Positions 42,344-51,042 of a stretch of DNA of 64,000 bases are shown in pieces (the first letter of the stretch is position 1; every line of letters starts with the position of its first letter). Origin of the DNA: Microbacterium paludicola. Lineage in GTDB: Bacteria > Actinomycetota > Actinomycetes > Actinomycetales > Microbacteriaceae. Location: assembly GCF_015235415.1 (NCBI RefSeq), contig NZ_JADGLL010000008.1, forward strand, positions 42,432 through 106,431, written 5' to 3'. The notes under the pieces were generated by a model, which was not told the DNA's origin, did not search any database, and worked only from the letters and a program-made list of their open reading frames with translations. A program made the position numbers and the translations under genes.

Positions 42344-44296
42344 ATGACCGGGCCCGCCACCGCCGACCTGATCGCCCGTCTCGCCGACGATCCCACCGCG
42401 TCGTTCGCGCTGATCGCGCGCGCCGGCGCATCCGGATCCGTCGAATCGGTCGAGGTGCTGACCGGCCCGATCCAGGACGTCGAGCTGCTCGCCGACATCC
42501 CGCTCCACGGCCCCGACGGCTCACCCCGCGAGGTGCTCGCCCTGGTGCCGTACCGGCAGGTGCGCGAGCGCGGCTTCGAGGCGCACGACGACGGCGCTCC
42601 GCTGCGCTGCCTGATCGTCGACTCCCGGGCGCGGGTCGACCTCGCCGACGCGATGGCGGCGCTGCCGACCGAGCCCGTCCCGCTCACCGACGCCGGGTTC
42701 GACATCCCGGACGACGAGTACGCCGAGATCGTGCGCCGCGTCATCACCGACGAGATCGGCCGCGGCGAGGGCGCGAACTTCGTCATCCGGCGCGACTACA
42801 CCGCCGGCGTCGACGCCGACCCGCGGGTCGCGGCGCTCACCTGGTTCCGCGCGCTGCTGCAGCACGAGCGGGGCGCGTACTGGACGTTCGCGATCGTCAC
42901 GCCCGGCCACGTCGCGGTCGGCGCGAGCCCCGAGGCGCACGTCACGGCGCACGCCGGCGCGCCCGGCGAGCCGAGCGTCGTCACGATGAACCCCATCTCG
43001 GGCACGTTCCGCCACCCCGCGGGCGGCGCCACGGCCGACACCCTCGCGGAGTTCCTCACCGACACCAAGGAGACCGAGGAGCTCTTCATGGTGGTCGACG
43101 AGGAGCTCAAGATGATGAGCGCCGTGTGCAGCGACGGCGGGCGGATCACCGGCCCGCACCTCAAGGAGATGTCGCGCCTGACGCACACCGAGTACATGCT
43201 GCGCGGCGTCAGCCGGCTCGACCCCCGCGACATCCTCCGCGAGACGATGTTCGCCCCCACAGTCACCGGCTCCCCCATGCAGAACGCGTGCGCGGTCATC
43301 CGGCGGCACGAGCTCACGCCGCGCGGGTACTACTCCGGCGTCGCGGCGCTGTTCACGCCGCGCGCCGACGGCGGGCACGACCTCGACGCGCCCATCCTGA
43401 TCCGCACCGCCTACCTCGTCGACGGGCGCCTCCGCGTGCCCGCCGGCGCGACGCTCGTGCGGCACTCCAACCCCGACGGCGAGGTGTCCGAGACCCACGG
43501 CAAGGCCGCCGGCGTGCTCGGCGCGATCGGGGCCGTCCCCCGCGACGTCCCGGCACCGGATCCGGATCAGCCGACGCCCGTCAGGCGACCGCTCGCGGAG
43601 GACCCGCGGATCGCCGACCTGCTCGCCTCGCGCAACGCGCGCCTCGCGCCGTTCTGGCTCGAGCCGCAGGGGGCGGAGCCCGGCCCGCTCTCCGGCCGAT
43701 CGGCCCTCGTGGTCGACGCCGAGGACCGCTTCACCACGATGCTCGCGCACCAGCTTCGCCACCTCGGCCTCGACGTGCGCATCGCGCACTGGTCCGACGT
43801 GACCGACGCGGAGGTCGACGCCGCCGAGCTCGTCGTCTCGGGCCCCGGCCCCGGCGACCCGCGCGACGTCGCCAGCCGGCGCATCGCCCGGATGCGCGAC
43901 CTCGTTCAGCGCCGCCTCGACGCCGGAAGACCGCTGCTCGCGGTGTGCCTGAGCCACCAGATCCTCGCGGACCGCATCGGGATCTCCCTCGCGCCGCTCG
44001 CGAGCCCCCACCAGGGGCTGCAGAAGACCGTCGACGTGTTCGGCGAGCCGGCGTCGATCGGGTTCTACAACACCTTCACGGCGCGGGTGATGCCCGGGGT
44101 CTCGAAGCTCACGCCGAGCGAGACCCGCTGCGGGAAGGTGGGGGTCGTCGAGGTGTCGGCCGAGCCCGCCACGGGAGACGTCTACGCCCTGCGCGGCCGC
44201 GGGTTCGCGTCGGTGCAGGGGCACCTCGAGTCGATCCTGTCGCGCGACGGGATGCGCACGCTCGAGCGCCTCGTCCTGCACGCGCTCTCGCTCTAG
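42344..44296 (+). CDS. Fused chorismate-utilising enzyme and glutamine amidotransferase (anthranilate synthase / PhzE-like)
   Basis: 650 aa. The N-terminal TrpE/PhzE-like domain (about 1-415) includes TMNPISGTFRHPAGG, LFMVVDEELKMMS, FAPTVTGSPMQNACAVIRRHE, RGYYSGVAALF and LIRTAYL...VGATLVRHS-type active-site blocks. A class I amidotransferase follows (about 450-650) with the nucleophile in AVCLSHQILA and His/Glu in VQGHLESIL. Sequence resembles PhzE (2-amino-2-desoxyisochorismate synthase) as much as TrpE, but no phenazine genes are present and a trp attenuator precedes it, so anthranilate synthesis for tryptophan is the best call. GAGGAGA before the ATG at 42344 decides the start; an in-frame ATG at 42311 overlaps the attenuator. 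Confidence 0.85.
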   Translation: MTGPATADLIARLADDPTASFALIARAGASGSVESVEVLTGPIQDVELLADIPLHGPDGSPREVLALVPYRQVRERGFEAHDDGAPLRCLIVDSRARVDLADAMAALPTEPVPLTDAGFDIPDDEYAEIVRRVITDEIGRGEGANFVIRRDYTAGVDADPRVAALTWFRALLQHERGAYWTFAIVTPGHVAVGASPEAHVTAHAGAPGEPSVVTMNPISGTFRHPAGGATADTLAEFLTDTKETEELFMVVDEELKMMSAVCSDGGRITGPHLKEMSRLTHTEYMLRGVSRLDPRDILRETMFAPTVTGSPMQNACAVIRRHELTPRGYYSGVAALFTPRADGGHDLDAPILIRTAYLVDGRLRVPAGATLVRHSNPDGEVSETHGKAAGVLGAIGAVPRDVPAPDPDQPTPVRRPLAEDPRIADLLASRNARLAPFWLEPQGAEPGPLSGRSALVVDAEDRFTTMLAHQLRHLGLDVRIAHWSDVTDAEVDAAELVVSGPGPGDPRDVASRRIARMRDLVQRRLDAGRPLLAVCLSHQILADRIGISLAPLASPHQGLQKTVDVFGEPASIGFYNTFTARVMPGVSKLTPSETRCGKVGVVEVSAEPATGDVYALRGRGFASVQGHLESILSRDGMRTLERLVLHALSL

Positions 44297-45210
44297 CCGG
44301 CGCGGACGTCACTCCGCTCGACGACCGGGCGGGTGCGATCCCGTGGCGTCTCCTGTGCCAGTACGACCCCGGCGAGCACGAGCACGCCGCCGACCACCTG
44401 CGGCACCGTGACCGCCATTCCCAGCAGCACCGTGGCGATGGCGGTGAACACCGTGATGAGGTTCAGCGAGACCCCGGCCTGCGCCGGCGGCACGCGCTGC
44501 AGCGCGTAGTTCCACAGCACGTATGACGCGATCGAGGGGAACACAGCGATGTACGCGAGCGACCAGCCGCCCGCGGCGGTCTCCGGCAGCCGCAGCCCCT
44601 GCACGAGCACGACCGGCGTCAGCGCGGCCACCACGAATGCGCCCTGGACGGCGACCGCCGAGATGGGCGGAAGCCGCGGGCCGGTGCGGCCGATGATGGT
44701 GTAGGCGGTCCACGCGACGATCGCGCCGACCATCACGAGGCTGCCGATCTTCGGCGGATGCTCGAGGATCGTCAGCGGGCGGCCGCCGGAGATGATCCAG
44801 AACACGCCCGCGAAGGCGAGCAGGATGCCGGCGACGCCGCGCCATCCGAGCCGCGCCCCGAGGAACAGCACGGCCGCGATCGCGATGAGCGCGGGGTTGA
44901 AGGCGTTGATCAGCGACAGCTGGAACGGCGTCTCCGTGCCGAGCGCGGCGTAGAGCAGCAGGTTGTACCCCGCGACGCCGATCAGACCGAGCAGCAGCAG
45001 CCTCGGCCACTGCCGCAGCACGTCACGCCATCGGGGGCGGTCGATCAGCTGCGCGATCAGGAACAGCGGCACCACGGCGAGCGCCCAGCGCAGCCAGGTG
45101 AGGCTCACCGGATCGGTCTCGCCGACCGCGATCACGCCGAGCAGGTAGTTGCCCGCCCACGCGAGGGTCGCGCCGACGAGCGCGAGGTACCCGAGGCCCC
45201 TCCCCCGCAT
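44293..45210 (-). CDS. EamA/DMT family transporter
   Basis: 305 aa with ten predicted transmembrane helices in two EamA repeats: the first from ALVGATLAWAGNYLLG, the second from GSLVMVGAIVAWTAYTIIG. Likely exports small metabolites; substrate unknown. Its ATG overlaps the stop of the M50 protease gene by one nucleotide (TGATG), so the two are co-transcribed. Its TAG overlaps the TAG of the convergent anthranilate-synthase-like gene by 2 nt. Confidence 0.85.
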   Translation of the reverse strand: MRGRGLGYLALVGATLAWAGNYLLGVIAVGETDPVSLTWLRWALAVVPLFLIAQLIDRPRWRDVLRQWPRLLLLGLIGVAGYNLLLYAALGTETPFQLSLINAFNPALIAIAAVLFLGARLGWRGVAGILLAFAGVFWIISGGRPLTILEHPPKIGSLVMVGAIVAWTAYTIIGRTGPRLPPISAVAVQGAFVVAALTPVVLVQGLRLPETAAGGWSLAYIAVFPSIASYVLWNYALQRVPPAQAGVSLNLITVFTAIATVLLGMAVTVPQVVGGVLVLAGVVLAQETPRDRTRPVVERSDVRAG

Positions 45211-46499
45211 CAGCCGGCGATGCTGATCGGGTTGAAGATGTCAGCGGCGAACAGCAGCGCCCCCATGCCGATCATCAGCACAACGACCAGCAGCGCCACC
45301 GGCACAAAACGCGTCGCATCGGCGGGCGCGGGCTCGGGGGCGCCGCGCAGGCGCGCCCAGGCGCGCTTGATCCCGTCCCACAGCGCGATCGCGACGTGGC
45401 CGCCGTCGAGCGGCAGCAGCGGGATGAGGTTGAACACGAACAGGGCGATGTTGACCGAGGCCAGAAGGCCCACCATCGCCGACACGCGATCCAGGATGGG
45501 CGCCTCCGCCGCGGCCACTTCGCCCGCGAGCCGGCCGACCCCGACCACGCTCAGCGGGCCGTCCGGGTCGCGCTCCTGGCCCGTGAACAGGTCGACGGCG
45601 GTGTCCCAGAGGCGCACCGGGAGCTGCAGGATGATGCCCGCCACGCGGCCGAGCCCGTCGACGGTCGCCTCGGCGCCGGTCCAGATCGGCTGCTGCACGC
45701 GCGCGACGGCCGCGGTCATCCCCGCGAACCCGACCTCCTGCGTGGTGACGGTGCCGTCCTCCGCCGCGAGCTCGCGCTCGGCGAGCACGGGCGTGATCGT
45801 CAGGTCGACCTCGACACCATCGCGCATCACCTCGAGCGACAGCGGCTCACCGGGGTTCGCCTGGATGATCTTCGACGCCTCGGCGAACGTGGCGACGTCC
45901 GTGCCGCCGACCGAGAGCAGCCGGTCGCCCGGCCGCAGGCCCGCCGCGTATGCCGGGGCGGGCGGATCGTCCTCGCCGCACTCCGTGGCGGCCGAGCCGG
46001 CGGGCATCACGCACTCGCTGACCGCCTCGATCGTGGTCGTCGTCTGGTTCATCCCGATGCCCGAGTAGAGGACCGTGAACAGAACCAGGGCGAGCAGCAG
46101 GTTCATGAACGGGCCGCCCAGCATCACGACGATCCGCTTCCACACGGGCAGCCGGTAGAACGCCCGGGAGTCGTCGACGCCGACGAGGGTCTCGTGGTTC
46201 GCGTCTCGCGCATCCTGCACGAGGGTCGCCAGCACGCCGCGGGCGCGGGTCTTCTTGCGCACCGGGGCGTACATGCCCGCCATCGAGATGTAGCCGCCGA
46301 TGGGAAGCAGCTTGACGCCGTACTCGGTCTCGCCGATCTGCTTCGACCAGACGACCGGTCCGAGGCCGACCATGTACCGGCTCGTCTGCACGCCGAACCG
46401 CTTGGCCGGAACCAGATGACCGATCTCGTGCAGCGCGATCGACAGGGCCAGCCCGATCACCACGACGAGCACACCGATCACGAACGCGAGGACAGCCAC
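45210..46499 (-). CDS. Site-2 protease, M50 family (RseP/Rip1-like)
   Basis: 429-aa intramembrane metalloprotease that cleaves membrane-bound regulators such as anti-sigma factors. The zinc site HEIGH is in the first helix, a PDZ domain (about residues 165-250, with AGLRPGDRLLSVGG) interrupts the core, and the conserved LLPLDGGH lies in a later helix (about 365). The GTG at 46497-46499 follows TACCGT (46506-46511, minus) by 6 nt. In actinobacteria the gene normally lies between dxr and ispG; here both are on the same strand but separated by other genes. Targets cannot be inferred from the window. Confidence 0.92.
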   Translation of the reverse strand: MAVLAFVIGVLVVVIGLALSIALHEIGHLVPAKRFGVQTSRYMVGLGPVVWSKQIGETEYGVKLLPIGGYISMAGMYAPVRKKTRARGVLATLVQDARDANHETLVGVDDSRAFYRLPVWKRIVVMLGGPFMNLLLALVLFTVLYSGIGMNQTTTTIEAVSECVMPAGSAATECGEDDPPAPAYAAGLRPGDRLLSVGGTDVATFAEASKIIQANPGEPLSLEVMRDGVEVDLTITPVLAERELAAEDGTVTTQEVGFAGMTAAVARVQQPIWTGAEATVDGLGRVAGIILQLPVRLWDTAVDLFTGQERDPDGPLSVVGVGRLAGEVAAAEAPILDRVSAMVGLLASVNIALFVFNLIPLLPLDGGHVAIALWDGIKRAWARLRGAPEPAPADATRFVPVALLVVVLMIGMGALLFAADIFNPISIAG

Positions 46500-46587
46500 G
46501 CGTCAACGGTACTGCCGGCTTGCTTTGAGAACGGTCCGACCGCCGAACCGGGCGGGTGCCGGGACCGCGCCGGGTAGATTCGAGGAT

Positions 46588-47181
46588 GTGACAACCCGGC
46601 AGCAGCGCGTCCTCCGCGGCGCCGTCGCCGCCGCGGTCGCCACGCTCCTTGCCGCCACCTCGCACACGATCGCCGGCGGGCCCGCGCCCGCACCGCTGCT
46701 GATCGGGCTGATGATGGCGCTGCTCACTCCGGTCGCCGGTTCTCTGGCGGGGCCGCGACCGAGTCTCGCCCGCCTCGCCGCCGCGGTGACCGTCAGCCAG
46801 GTCGCCTTCCACGGCGCGTTCCAGCTGCTGGGCTCACCGACGGGCGTCGGGATGTCCCCCCGTGCCGGGCACTCCCACTCCGCGCACGGCGTCGTCGATC
46901 CGGCCGTGCTCCACGCGGCCGCGGCCGCGCCGGAGGGCGCCGGGATGTACGTGGCACACGCGATCGCGGCCGTGCTGACGATCGCGCTGCTGTGGCGCGG
47001 CGAACGGGTGGTGCATGCGATCGCCCGCGAGACCCTGCGGGTGCTCCGTCGCGCCGAGGCTCCCCGGCCCGCGCTCATCCCGGATCCGCCGGCCGCCTTC
47101 GCCTCGCCGGTGCGCCCGTCCGCGCCCCGGCTCCTCCCCTCCGTCTCCTGGCGCGGACCGCCGGCGTCGCTCCGCGCCTGA
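46588..47181 (+). CDS. Putative membrane protein paired with YcnI
   Basis: 197 aa with about four hydrophobic segments and a loop containing HSHSAHG between the second and third, a possible metal-binding stretch. The start is a GTG at 46588-46590, 7 nt after TAGATT (46575-46580). It lies 127 nt upstream of the YcnI-like gene on the same strand. Together with the His-rich loop and that neighbour, a role in copper uptake or homeostasis is inferred, but I recognise no named family. Confidence 0.7.
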   Translation: MTTRQQRVLRGAVAAAVATLLAATSHTIAGGPAPAPLLIGLMMALLTPVAGSLAGPRPSLARLAAAVTVSQVAFHGAFQLLGSPTGVGMSPRAGHSHSAHGVVDPAVLHAAAAAPEGAGMYVAHAIAAVLTIALLWRGERVVHAIARETLRVLRRAEAPRPALIPDPPAAFASPVRPSAPRLLPSVSWRGPPASLRA

Positions 47182-47308
47182 CACCCGCACGCCCCTTGGG
47201 CGCGCGGTGATCGGCGCATGCGATTCCCCACCTCTTCGCGAGCGCAGTCCGCACCGCCGGCGCGCGCGTCCGTCGCGCACGCTCGCATCCGATCCAGGAG
47301 ACATCACC

Positions 47309-47974
47309 ATGACCACCACCCGCACCCGCATCGCCGCCGGCTTCACCCTCGCCGCCGGCCTCGTCCTCGCCGCCCCGCTCGCCGCCAGCGCGCACGTCAC
47401 CGTCACACCGGATGCCCCGGTCGCCGGCGGCTACGACGTGCTGACGTTCGCGTTCGGCCACGGCTGCGACGGCTCCCCCACGACGGCGCTGCAGATCGAC
47501 ATGCCCGACGGCCTCGACTCGGTCACCCCGACGATCGAGCCCGGCTGGAGCATCGACGTCCAGCGCGACGAGCAGAACGGGCTCGTGTCGCAGGTGACCT
47601 ACACCGCCGACGAGCCGGTGGCGGACGACCGCCGCGCGACGATCGAGCTCAGCGTGAAGTACGCCGAGGACGCCGCGGACACCCTGGCCTTCCCGGTCGA
47701 GCAGGTCTGCGCCGAGGGCTCCACCTCGTGGTCCGAGCTCGTGGCCGAGGGCGAGGACCCGCACAGCGTCGACCACCCCGCGCCGACCGTGACGCTCGGC
47801 GTCGCGGCAGCGGGACACGACGCGGAGGCGGCCGCTGCCCCCGAGGCGTCTGCCGAGACGGAGCTGGCGGCCGACCCGCTTCCCCTCGCGCTCGGCGGCG
47901 CCGGGCTCGCCGCGGGCCTCGCCGCCCTCGTCGTGGCGGTGCTCGCGCTGCGCCGCACCTCGCGCCGCAGCTGA
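47309..47974 (+). CDS. YcnI-like (DUF1775) copper-binding protein
   Basis: 221 aa. A Sec signal peptide (1-28, ending ASA) would expose His29 as the mature N-terminus, which is the copper ligand of the mono-histidine brace known in YcnI. The DUF1775 domain covers about 29-165 (HVTVTPDAPVAGGYDVLTF, GWSIDV, VEQVC). A C-terminal helix and RR-rich tail (about 190-221) anchor it in the membrane. AGGAG precedes the ATG at 47309. Copper-related partner of the preceding His-containing membrane protein; separate from copZ-copA at 11-14 kb. Confidence 0.88.
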   Translation: MTTTRTRIAAGFTLAAGLVLAAPLAASAHVTVTPDAPVAGGYDVLTFAFGHGCDGSPTTALQIDMPDGLDSVTPTIEPGWSIDVQRDEQNGLVSQVTYTADEPVADDRRATIELSVKYAEDAADTLAFPVEQVCAEGSTSWSELVAEGEDPHSVDHPAPTVTLGVAAAGHDAEAAAAPEASAETELAADPLPLALGGAGLAAGLAALVVAVLALRRTSRRS

Positions 47975-48052
47975 CGCACACCCGCCCCGGCGTCACCCCG
48001 TTACGGGGTGCCGCTGGGGCGGTGCCGCCCGGCGTGAGAAACTGGTCGGGCC

Positions 48053-49669
48053 ATGACGAAGCCTGCCTCGAACATCCCGCCGGTCCTGCGTCCGGAGAAC
48101 CCGCCGAAGCGGACTCTGTCCGAGCTCGCCGAGCGCTTCGGGCGCGACAGCCGCGGCTCGCTCGAGGGCGTCGAGGTGCGCGGCGTCACCCTCGCAACCA
48201 GCGACCTCCACCCCGGCGAGGTGTTCGTCGCCATCAACGGGCGCAACCGCCACGGAGCGGAATTCGCCCAGGCCGCGGCCGACGCCGGAGCGGTGGCGAT
48301 CGTCACCGACGCGGCCGGTGCGGACATCGCCGAGCCCGCCGGCCTGCCCATCGTGATCGTCGACGATCCGCGCGGCATGCTCGGCGAGCTGTCGAAATGG
48401 GCCTTCGGGACCGACCACGACCTGCCCATCCTGCTCGGCACCACCGGCACCGACGGCAAGACGAGCATCACGCACATCCTCGACGGCATCCTGACGCAGA
48501 TGGGCGTTGTGGCGGGCATCTCGTCGTCGGCGCTGCGCACCATCGCCGGCGAATCGGTCCAGGCGCGCCTGACCACGCCCGAGGCCTATGAGATGCACGC
48601 CCTCCTCGCCGTGATGCGCGAGCGCCACGTGGAGGCCGCCGCGATCGAGGTCAGCGTCCAGGCGATCATGCGGCACCGCGTCGACGCCATCGTCTTCGAC
48701 GTGAGCGCGTTCACCAACCTCAGCCACGACCACATGGACGACTTCTCCGGCATGGAGGAGTACCTCGAGGCGAAGCTGCCCCTGTTCCGCCCGGATCGCG
48801 CCCGTCGCTCGGTGGTCTCGCTCGACACGCCCGCCGGCGCCACCGTCGTCGAGCGCGCCGAGGTGCCCGTCGTCACGATCGCGACGCCCGCGATCGCCGT
48901 GGATCAGGATCTCGCCGCGACCGCGGAGTGGACCGTCACCGTGCACGAGGAGACCCTCGACGGCACCGGCTTCACGCTCGCGAACAACAAGGACGGCCGC
49001 ACGTTCACCACGTTCGTGCCCGTGATCGGCCCGCACATGGCCGCGAACGCGGGCATGGCGATCGTGATGCTGCTCGAGGCCGGCTACTCGTGGGAGCGGA
49101 TCACCGGCGCGATCGAGAAGGACGGCGCCATCAGGGCGCACCTGCCCGGCCGCGCCGAGCGCATCCACGGCGAGGGAGACGGCCCCGCCGTCTACGTCGA
49201 CTTCGGCCACACCCCCGTCGGCATCGAGAAGACGCTCGAGGCGGTGCGCCGCGTCACGACCGGCAAGCTCGTCGTGATGATGGGCGCCGACGGCAGCCGC
49301 GACACCACCAAGCGCTTCGCGATGGGCAAGGCCGCCGCCCAGTACGGCGACGTGGTCATCATCACCGACCACAACCCGCGCTGGGAGGACCCGGCCGTCG
49401 TGCGCCGGATGCTGCTCGAGGGCGCCTGGTCGCTGAAGTCCGAGGACGAGGCCTACGAGGTCGTCCCACCCGAGAAGGCGATCGTCGACGCCGTCGGCCT
49501 CGTCGGTCCCGGCGACGCCATCATCTGGTTCGGCCCCGGCCACCAGGACCACCGCGAGGTGCAGGGAGTCCGGCTGTTCTACTCGGGCCGCGAACTCGCG
49601 CGCCGCGCGCTCATCGACGCCGGCTGGCCCGTGGGCGAGCGGAACTGGCGGGACCCTTACGCTGTTTGA
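48053..49669 (+). CDS. MurE-like Mur ligase family protein
   Basis: 538 aa ATP-dependent ligase of the UDP-MurNAc-tripeptide synthetase type, with N-terminal substrate domain, central ATPase and C-terminal domain. Motifs diverge from MurE: the P-loop is GTTGTDGKTS (129-138, Asp where Asn is usual), the glycine-rich stretch is DFGHTPVGIEKT (about 383) instead of DYAHTPDALE, and the motif selecting the third amino acid is DHNPRWEDP (about 439) in place of the meso-diaminopimelate DNPR. It lies outside a dcw cluster, so it is probably a paralogue; a role in the cross-bridge or in adding a different diamino acid is inference. Confidence 0.82.
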   Translation: MTKPASNIPPVLRPENPPKRTLSELAERFGRDSRGSLEGVEVRGVTLATSDLHPGEVFVAINGRNRHGAEFAQAAADAGAVAIVTDAAGADIAEPAGLPIVIVDDPRGMLGELSKWAFGTDHDLPILLGTTGTDGKTSITHILDGILTQMGVVAGISSSALRTIAGESVQARLTTPEAYEMHALLAVMRERHVEAAAIEVSVQAIMRHRVDAIVFDVSAFTNLSHDHMDDFSGMEEYLEAKLPLFRPDRARRSVVSLDTPAGATVVERAEVPVVTIATPAIAVDQDLAATAEWTVTVHEETLDGTGFTLANNKDGRTFTTFVPVIGPHMAANAGMAIVMLLEAGYSWERITGAIEKDGAIRAHLPGRAERIHGEGDGPAVYVDFGHTPVGIEKTLEAVRRVTTGKLVVMMGADGSRDTTKRFAMGKAAAQYGDVVIITDHNPRWEDPAVVRRMLLEGAWSLKSEDEAYEVVPPEKAIVDAVGLVGPGDAIIWFGPGHQDHREVQGVRLFYSGRELARRALIDAGWPVGERNWRDPYAV

Positions 49670-49947
49670 TTCCCGCTTCGCGGGGTAGTGCATCGTACGT
49701 GCGCGATCCCTCGCCCGCGTTCTTTCCTCCGCTTCGCGGGGTAGTGCATCGTGCGTGCGCGATCACTCGTGCCAACGCTTCGCGCCGGCACTCATGATCG
49801 CGGGCTGTCGCTTCGCTCCATCCCCTGGCGGACGTCACCTTCTCGAGGTAGTCGGCAGTCGCTGCGCTCCACGCTCGCTGCGCTCGCACAGGGGTACATG
49901 TCAGCACTCAACTTGGCCGGCGCGAATGATCGCGCACGCGAGCTCCG
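49670..49947. repeat. Intergenic repeats between the Mur ligase and dxr
   Basis: Two 40-bp units, 49674-49713 and 49730-49769, identical at 38 positions, each starting CGCTTCGCGGGGTAGTGCAT. Further on, CACGCTCGCTGCGCTCGCACAGGGGTA (about 49870-49898) matches sequence at 24971-24998. No gene visible. Confidence 0.75.
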
Positions 49948-51042
49948 CTACTCCGCGGAGCGGGCGATAAGAGCGTCCGCCTCGCGGCGGGCCCAGGCTT
50001 CGGCGTCCGCGAGGGATTCGCGGGTGAGCTCGGCCGGGGCGTCGTGCGCGTCGACGACGCGGCGGACAGTGTCGACGATGCCGAGGAACGGCAGGCGCCC
50101 CTCGTGGAAGGCATCCACGGCCTGCTCGTTCGCCGCGTTGTAGACGCCGGGATACGTGCGTCCTGCCTGTCCGACCTGCTTCGCCAGCGACACCGCCGGG
50201 AACGCGGCCTCGTCGAGCGGCTCGAAGGTCCACGCCGAGGCCGTCGTCCAATCGAGCGGAGCGCCGACGCCCGCCACGCGGTGCGGCCAGTCGAGGCCGA
50301 GCGAGATCGGCAGCCGCATGTCGGGCGGCGACGCCTGCGCGATCGTGGAACCGTCGACGAACTCGACCATCGAGTGGACGATCGACTGCGGATGCACGAC
50401 CACGTCGATCCGGTCATACGGCACGTCGAACAGCAGATGCGCCTCGATGACCTCGAGGCCCTTGTTCACGAGCGTCGCCGAGTTCGTCGTGACGACGCGA
50501 CCCATGTCCCACGTCGGGTGCGCGAGCGCCTCGGCCGGGGTGACGGCCTCGAGCGACTCGCGGGAACGGCCGCGGAACGGGCCACCCGAGGCCGTGAGCA
50601 CCAGCCGGCGCACCTCATCGGCGGTGCCCGAACGCAGCGCCTGCGCGAGGGCGGAGTGCTCCGAGTCGACCGGCACGATCTGCCCCGGCCGCGCAAGGCG
50701 CTTCACCAGTTCGCCGCCGACGATCAGCGACTCCTTGTTCGCGAGCGCCAGCGTCCGCCCCGTCTCGAGCGCGGCGAGGGTCGGGCCGAGCCCGACCGAT
50801 CCGGTGATGCCGTTGACCACGACGTCCGCGTCGACCGAGCGCACGAGCCGCTCCGCGTCCACCGCGCCGAGCGCCGTGTCCGCGACGCCGAACTCGGCGG
50901 CCTGCGCGGCCATCGCCTCGGCGTTCGACCCCGCCGACAGGCCCACGACCTCGAACCGCTCCGGGTTCGCCCGGATCACGTCGAGGGCCTGGGTGCCGAT
51001 GGATCCGGTCGATCCCAGGATGACGACGCGACGTGGGGTCAC
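49948..51042 (-). CDS. dxr: 1-deoxy-D-xylulose-5-phosphate reductoisomerase
   Basis: Second step of the MEP pathway. 364 aa. NADPH-binding [25 protein letters not shown], the metal ligands in [20 protein letters not shown], the PTWDMG...[21 protein letters not shown] block and [16 protein letters not shown] are all present. The start is a GTG at 51040-51042 overlapping the FKBP gene stop by 4 nt (GTGA), so the two are coupled. The usual neighbours rip and ispG lie further along the same strand. Confidence 0.96.
   Translation of the reverse strand: MTPRRVVILGSTGSIGTQALDVIRANPERFEVVGLSAGSNAEAMAAQAAEFGVADTALGAVDAERLVRSVDADVVVNGITGSVGLGPTLAALETGRTLALANKESLIVGGELVKRLARPGQIVPVDSEHSALAQALRSGTADEVRRLVLTASGGPFRGRSRESLEAVTPAEALAHPTWDMGRVVTTNSATLVNKGLEVIEAHLLFDVPYDRIDVVVHPQSIVHSMVEFVDGSTIAQASPPDMRLPISLGLDWPHRVAGVGAPLDWTTASAWTFEPLDEAAFPAVSLAKQVGQAGRTYPGVYNAANEQAVDAFHEGRLPFLGIVDTVRRVVDAHDAPAELTRESLADAEAWARREADALIARSAE

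Noticed and set aside
42344..44296. Phenazine biosynthesis locus
   Set aside because: Only the PhzE-like enzyme is present; no phzA/B, D, F or G neighbours, and the attenuator points to tryptophan.
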